Assembly: GCF_011440395.1 (NCBI RefSeq)
Contig: NZ_JAAOIX010000001.1
Span: 62,001-126,000 of the forward strand
Direction: 5' to 3'
DNA from: Pseudomaricurvus alcaniphilus
GTDB taxonomy: Bacteria > Pseudomonadota > Gammaproteobacteria > Pseudomonadales > Cellvibrionaceae
DNA: 64,000 nucleotides
The notes under the pieces were generated by a model. The model ran no database searches. It saw only the letters and a list, made by a program, of their open reading frames with translations, and was not told the origin of the DNA. Positions 60,234-64,000 of this stretch are shown piece after piece. Both the position numbers and the translations under genes were made by a program. How positions within the stretch are numbered: the first letter of the stretch is position 1; the number at the start of each line of letters is the position of its first letter.

Positions 60234-61544
60234 TCAATGCAACTTCAATCTGGGGCGCAGGAAGTTATTGATCTTGTCGGTCAGGGTCAGCAACAGGGTG
60301 CGCAGCCAGCCGTGGACCGCCAGTTGGTGCATGCGATAAAGCGACACATAGGCCATGCGCGCAATGCGGCCTTCAACCCGCAAGGTGCCGCGACTCAAAC
60401 CGCCCATTAAACTGCCAAACGCGGTGTAATCACTGAGCGACACCAGCGAGCCATAGTCGTTGTAGACAAACTCCTGCAGGGGTTTATCGTTGATCAGGTT
60501 GAGCAGGTTTTTCGCCACGGTGGTGGCCATCTGGTGGGCCGACTGCGCTCTCGGTGGTACCCAACGCTCGTTACCATCCTTGTCCGTGCGCAGCAACCCG
60601 GCACAGTCCCCCAAGGCGAAAATCGCCGGGTCAGCCCTGGTTTGCAGGGTCTTTTCCACCAGCAGTTGATTGGCGCGGTTGGTCTCAAGGCCGCCAAAAT
60701 CCTTGAGAAAATCCGCAGCCTTGACGCCCGCCGCCCAAACCATCAGGTCCGCCTCGATGCGCTCGCCACCCTTGCAGATCAAGCTGTTCTGCTCGGCCCG
60801 TTCAACTGCCGTCGCCACCCGCACATTCACGCCCAGCGCGGTCAATTCCCTCTGCACTGCAGTGGAGATTCTCTCACTCAATGCGGGCAGTAACTTGGGC
60901 CCAGCTTCGACCAGGGTGACCGTGAAGTGCTCGGGTTTGATGTGGCGCAGCCCGTACATGGCAAAATACTCGCGCGCCTTGAACAGCTCCGCCGACAGTT
61001 CGACCCCGGTAGCGCCGCCGCCGACAATGGCCACTCGCAGGGTGCGTTCAGCGTCACTCTCGGACAACTGGCGATTGAGGCGGATAAAGTGATGGGCCAG
61101 GTGTTTCTGGAAGCGCAAAGCCTGGCTGGGGCTGTCGAGGAAAATGCAGTTGTCGGCGATACCAGGCACACCAAAATCATTGGTGACACTGCCTATGGCC
61201 AGCACCAGGTAATCGTAATTTTCCTCGCGCTGGGGCAGGATTACCGAGCCGTCATCGTCCTTGAGCTCCGCCAAGTGGATAACCTTGCGCTCGCGATCGA
61301 TACCGCACAAGGTGCCCAGCTTAAAACCAAAACCGTTCTGGTAAGCGTGCGCGCGGTAGCTGACCGAGTCGATTTCGGCGTCCAGCGAGCCGGAAGCCAC
61401 TTCGTGCAACAGCGGTTTCCAGATATGAGTGTGGTCGCGATCAACGAGGAGAATTTCAGCTCGCTTTTTACGCCCCAGTTTTTTGCCTAGTTTGGTTGCC
61501 AGCTCAAGGCCGCCAGCTCCGCCTCCTACAATTATGATTTTCAT
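60234..61544 (-). CDS. ndh: Type II NADH:quinone oxidoreductase
   Basis: A 436-residue flavoprotein. The N-terminal FAD motif KIIIVGGGAGGLELATKLG and the internal NAD motif VAIVGGGATGVELSAEL (about residue 170) are both present, with PAIFALGDCAG for flavin binding. A C-terminal amphipathic tail anchors such enzymes to the membrane. It oxidises NADH and reduces quinone without pumping protons. Start 61544 is at the FAD motif; the frame to 61748 adds unrelated residues. Confidence 0.94.
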   Translation of the reverse strand: MKIIIVGGGAGGLELATKLGKKLGRKKRAEILLVDRDHTHIWKPLLHEVASGSLDAEIDSVSYRAHAYQNGFGFKLGTLCGIDRERKVIHLAELKDDDGSVILPQREENYDYLVLAIGSVTNDFGVPGIADNCIFLDSPSQALRFQKHLAHHFIRLNRQLSESDAERTLRVAIVGGGATGVELSAELFKAREYFAMYGLRHIKPEHFTVTLVEAGPKLLPALSERISTAVQRELTALGVNVRVATAVERAEQNSLICKGGERIEADLMVWAAGVKAADFLKDFGGLETNRANQLLVEKTLQTRADPAIFALGDCAGLLRTDKDGNERWVPPRAQSAHQMATTVAKNLLNLINDKPLQEFVYNDYGSLVSLSDYTAFGSLMGGLSRGTLRVEGRIARMAYVSLYRMHQLAVHGWLRTLLLTLTDKINNFLRPRLKLH

Positions 61545-61774
61545 GGGTTTGCCTGCTTTAAGAAATATGCCACTGACTCCGTAGCCGCAATTCGGACTTG
61601 GGGGGCAGGGGGATATTGCCTGGGCGGGCGACTGCATTCGGGCGCACTTTAGCACGGGACCGCTGCTTTGATAATAGCCGCTTAGTAGGATTTTTACGCC
61701 GCAGGGTTGAGCTACGGGCCAGCCTGAAGACCCGGCTGGCACTTTCATCGAGTGCGGGGCTAAAGGGCTCGCGC

Positions 61775-62776
61775 CTATTCAAACGGGTATTTGAAGCCCC
61801 ATTCCGCCCGCATACGGTCCATAACTTCCATTATGGCCACTGATTCATCCAGCGGAATAATGTTACTTTCCAATTTGCCAGCCCGCAGGCAGCGCACCAC
61901 CTCGGCCACCTGGTAGATAAAGCCGTTGGGGTGATTTTCCACCACAAATGACTCCACTTCCTGCACCTGGTTGCTGCCATTATGAATGGCGAGGGAAAAT
62001 TCCTGGCCTTGTTGGAAGCGGGGGAAGTCGATGTAACCGAGGGTACCGTAGAGCATAGCCTCCGTTTTCATCAGCAGGTTGTGACTGGTGGATACCACTG
62101 CGGTGCGACCGGACGGAAACCTAAACTGGTAGGTGGCCAATTCATCCACCCCGGTGTCGCCAAATCGAGCCATCGACTTGATTTCAGACGGCAGCTCCTC
62201 CAGCACATGGCAGATAAAGCTGATGGGGTAAATGCCCATATCCAGGGTAACCCCTCCAGCCAGTTCCGGAGTAATTAGCCGGGTGCGGAAGTGTTCCGGC
62301 ACAAAGCCGCCAAAGGTCAGGCTCAGGTGTCGGAGTTGACCGATGCGGCCGCTGGCAACCAGTTCCTTCACCTGGCCAATACTCGGTAAAAACCGGGTCC
62401 AGATGGCCTCCATCATAAAGCAGTTATTTTGTCGGGCCAGGTCGACCATTTCCCGGGCTTGCCTGGCATTGACGGTAAAGGCTTTTTCCACTAGCAGGTT
62501 TTTACCGTGCCGCAAAGCCAGCATGGCATTTTCATGGTGAAAATTGTGGGTGGTGGCGATGTACACCACATCGATGCCCGGATCCTGGACCAGGGCCTCA
62601 TAACTGTCGGCCGCGCGTATCGAATACTTCGCGGCAAAGGCATCGGCTTTGCCAGGCGTTCGGGAGGCCACGGCGACCAGTTCGCTGTCCGGGTCCAACT
62701 GTAGCGCCTCGGCCAGTTTATTGGCGATAATCCCGGCGCCGATGATTCCCCACTTGATCTTGCTCTGCGTATTCAT
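61775..62776 (-). CDS. Gfo/Idh/MocA-family oxidoreductase
   Basis: A 333-residue NAD(P)-dependent sugar dehydrogenase-type enzyme: KWGIIGAGIIANKLAEAL Rossmann motif, then the catalytic EKAFTVNARQAREM (EKP-like, here EKA) and the C-terminal alpha-beta substrate domain (VTLDMGIYPISFICHVL). The Pro of the usual EKP is Ala. It lies between ndh and a GH3 gene; a role in sugar conversion after GH3 action is plausible but inferred. Confidence 0.88.
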   Translation of the reverse strand: MNTQSKIKWGIIGAGIIANKLAEALQLDPDSELVAVASRTPGKADAFAAKYSIRAADSYEALVQDPGIDVVYIATTHNFHHENAMLALRHGKNLLVEKAFTVNARQAREMVDLARQNNCFMMEAIWTRFLPSIGQVKELVASGRIGQLRHLSLTFGGFVPEHFRTRLITPELAGGVTLDMGIYPISFICHVLEELPSEIKSMARFGDTGVDELATYQFRFPSGRTAVVSTSHNLLMKTEAMLYGTLGYIDFPRFQQGQEFSLAIHNGSNQVQEVESFVVENHPNGFIYQVAEVVRCLRAGKLESNIIPLDESVAIMEVMDRMRAEWGFKYPFE

Positions 62777-62967
62777 TGCTTGTGTGCTCCATGTCTTGCT
62801 TGCGCCTGTCCGGATACGTACGTACCCAGTCGCTTTTAGTCCTCCGTTGAACCGGCAGGTTGAAGGATACTATTAGCGAGCGTGAACCAGAATGCCATTC
62901 CAGGCAAGCTTCCATGCATCTGCACTGCCGCATCCAAACACGACAGGTGAAAGGCAGGCGCTGAAAC

Positions 62968-64000
62968 TCAGTAGCTTAAGCCAAAACCAAAAGGGTAAAG
63001 TGTGTCTTCGGGGGCATAGCCGGGTGCATCAGAAGCCTGCTCCAGTATCGCGTTCGCACTGTTTGCCAACGCAAAAGGCAGCTTGCCCGACGGATTATAC
63101 TTGCCAGTCAGCACATCCATCAACGCCGCGTCATCGGCGCCAAACAGGCCCAAAATTGCACCAGCTTGCTGCAAGCCGCTGGCGCTATCCAGTACATAAG
63201 GTTGACGGAAATAAATGGATAGAACTGTATTCTCCGCACCCACCTCATCCATGACGGCCTTGATATCTGGCAGCGAAGGGGAAATTTTCCAGGACTTTTT
63301 ACTCACCATATCGCTGAAGGCCAGGAAGTCGAGCTCATCCGGGCGCGCGCCGCCAAATATCGTGGCCGGTTCTACCCCGGGAAAGGGCATGGGTTCGTTA
63401 GCAAATTCTTCCAGCGACGACACCGGGTTGCTGACATTTACCCGAATCAATGCGTAGCGAGTGTCCGCGGGGACTGGTGGCCGCGGTGCCTCCGACCCGT
63501 GATCGCCAGTGGTGACCCGGTAGCCGGCAGCACGAACGGCGTCAGCGCTCATGCCCAGGGTGTAGACGCCGATGGGTGCCTCAGCTGTCGGGGTTTGCAA
63601 AGGCAACAACTCGGCCGAATTTTGCAGCAGCACGATTGACTTGCGCTGGGCGAGAGCGGCGCGAGCCTGAAACTCCTTCTTGCCGACTGTCGCCACGGCT
63701 ACCGCTGGATCGACGTAGGGGTTTTCGAACAAGCCCAGCATATACTGCTCCTTGAGCAACCGGGCGACCGACTGGTCAACTCGCGCCTGGGTCACCATAC
63801 CATTGTGCACCAGCCCCAGGATTTGTTGATGGTTGTTAAATCCGGACAGCACATCGGTGCCGGCTTCGATAGCTGTAACCAGCAGTTCTTCAACCGATTT
63901 CCCTTCGAGCCCCCAGGCACGGTTGGCGCCCGGTTCGCCAATAATGCCGGTATCGGAGTTGACATAGCCTTTAAAACCCAGTTTGTTGCGCAACAGATCA
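62968..64000 (-). CDS. Glycoside hydrolase family 3 enzyme, C-terminal part
   Basis: At least 343 residues; the N-terminus runs off the right edge. GFKGYVNSDTG holds the GH3 catalytic Asp region, followed by the TAIEAGTDVLSGF end of the barrel and the (alpha/beta)6 sandwich domain (RKSIVLLQNSAELLPL ...). It ends in YPFGFGLSY, where most beta-glucosidases continue with a fibronectin-type III domain, so this one lacks it. It releases terminal sugars from oligosaccharides; the substrate is not readable here. Confidence 0.88.
   Translation of the reverse strand, partial: DLLRNKLGFKGYVNSDTGIIGEPGANRAWGLEGKSVEELLVTAIEAGTDVLSGFNNHQQILGLVHNGMVTQARVDQSVARLLKEQYMLGLFENPYVDPAVAVATVGKKEFQARAALAQRKSIVLLQNSAELLPLQTPTAEAPIGVYTLGMSADAVRAAGYRVTTGDHGSEAPRPPVPADTRYALIRVNVSNPVSSLEEFANEPMPFPGVEPATIFGGARPDELDFLAFSDMVSKKSWKISPSLPDIKAVMDEVGAENTVLSIYFRQPYVLDSASGLQQAGAILGLFGADDAALMDVLTGKYNPSGKLPFALANSANAILEQASDAPGYAPEDTLYPFGFGLSY

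Overview
The window reads as chromosomal DNA of a Gram-negative gammaproteobacterium. The full Mla phospholipid-transport operon, outer-membrane and lipoprotein signals, YebG/YfbR/YaeQ/YajD/RraA homologues and E. coli-type LexA boxes all point that way. A family PL17 oligoalginate lyase close to those of alginate-eating Cellvibrionales, a GH3 glycosidase and an SbtA-like fragment suggest a marine or polysaccharide-degrading member of, or near, Cellvibrionales. The genus is not determined and this placement is inference.

Layout. 0-5 kb: divergent ETF-ubiquinone oxidoreductase (partial) and etfBA, a DUF2788 membrane protein, a degenerate histidine kinase and xthA. 5-10.9 kb: prc protease, HipB/HipA, a conserved hypothetical, a YCII protein and a MazG-like hydrolase. 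11.2-16.6 kb: an AT-richer accessory cassette (HIT protein, SBD-like/DUF3883 nuclease, NUDIX hydrolase, PLD/helicase/DUF3427 protein), the best candidate for a poorly described system, probably anti-phage defence. 16.7-23.3 kb: a membrane-anchored protein, an alpha/beta hydrolase, the PL17 lyase and a secreted PPC-domain protein. 23.3-28.2 kb (minus strand): a DUF4143 ATPase bracketed by a 79-bp duplication of its neighbour's 3' end, a DUF3365 haem protein, a SulP transporter and a persulfide-dioxygenase-like MBL protein. 29-32.5 kb: class I aldolase, thymidine/AMP phosphorylase-like enzyme and PRPP synthetase. 32.6-41.9 kb: DUF3127 OB-fold protein with an SSB-like tail, HAD phosphatase, two membrane GTPases, a lipoprotein, PH-domain protein, YajD, YaeQ, RraA and a HAD-acyltransferase fusion. 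42.3-48.8 kb: a repeat-bearing outer-membrane protein, a metalloprotease operon and an APH-like/kinase pair. 49-53 kb: DUF1326/DUF2182, a dense cluster of palindromic repeats, and two SOS-box genes (yfbR, yebG). 53-56.3 kb: mlaFEDCB. 56.7-64 kb: glgP, a truncated SbtA fragment, a DEDD exonuclease, type II NADH dehydrogenase, an oxidoreductase and the C-terminal part of a GH3 enzyme.

A recurring feature is short tandem repetition with a 15-bp (five-residue) unit in several unrelated genes and intergenic stretches, alongside 13-, 14-, 18- and 20-bp duplications at promoters and starts. No rRNA, tRNA, CRISPR array, integrase or transposase was recognised. All family names come from motif recognition by eye, without database searches.
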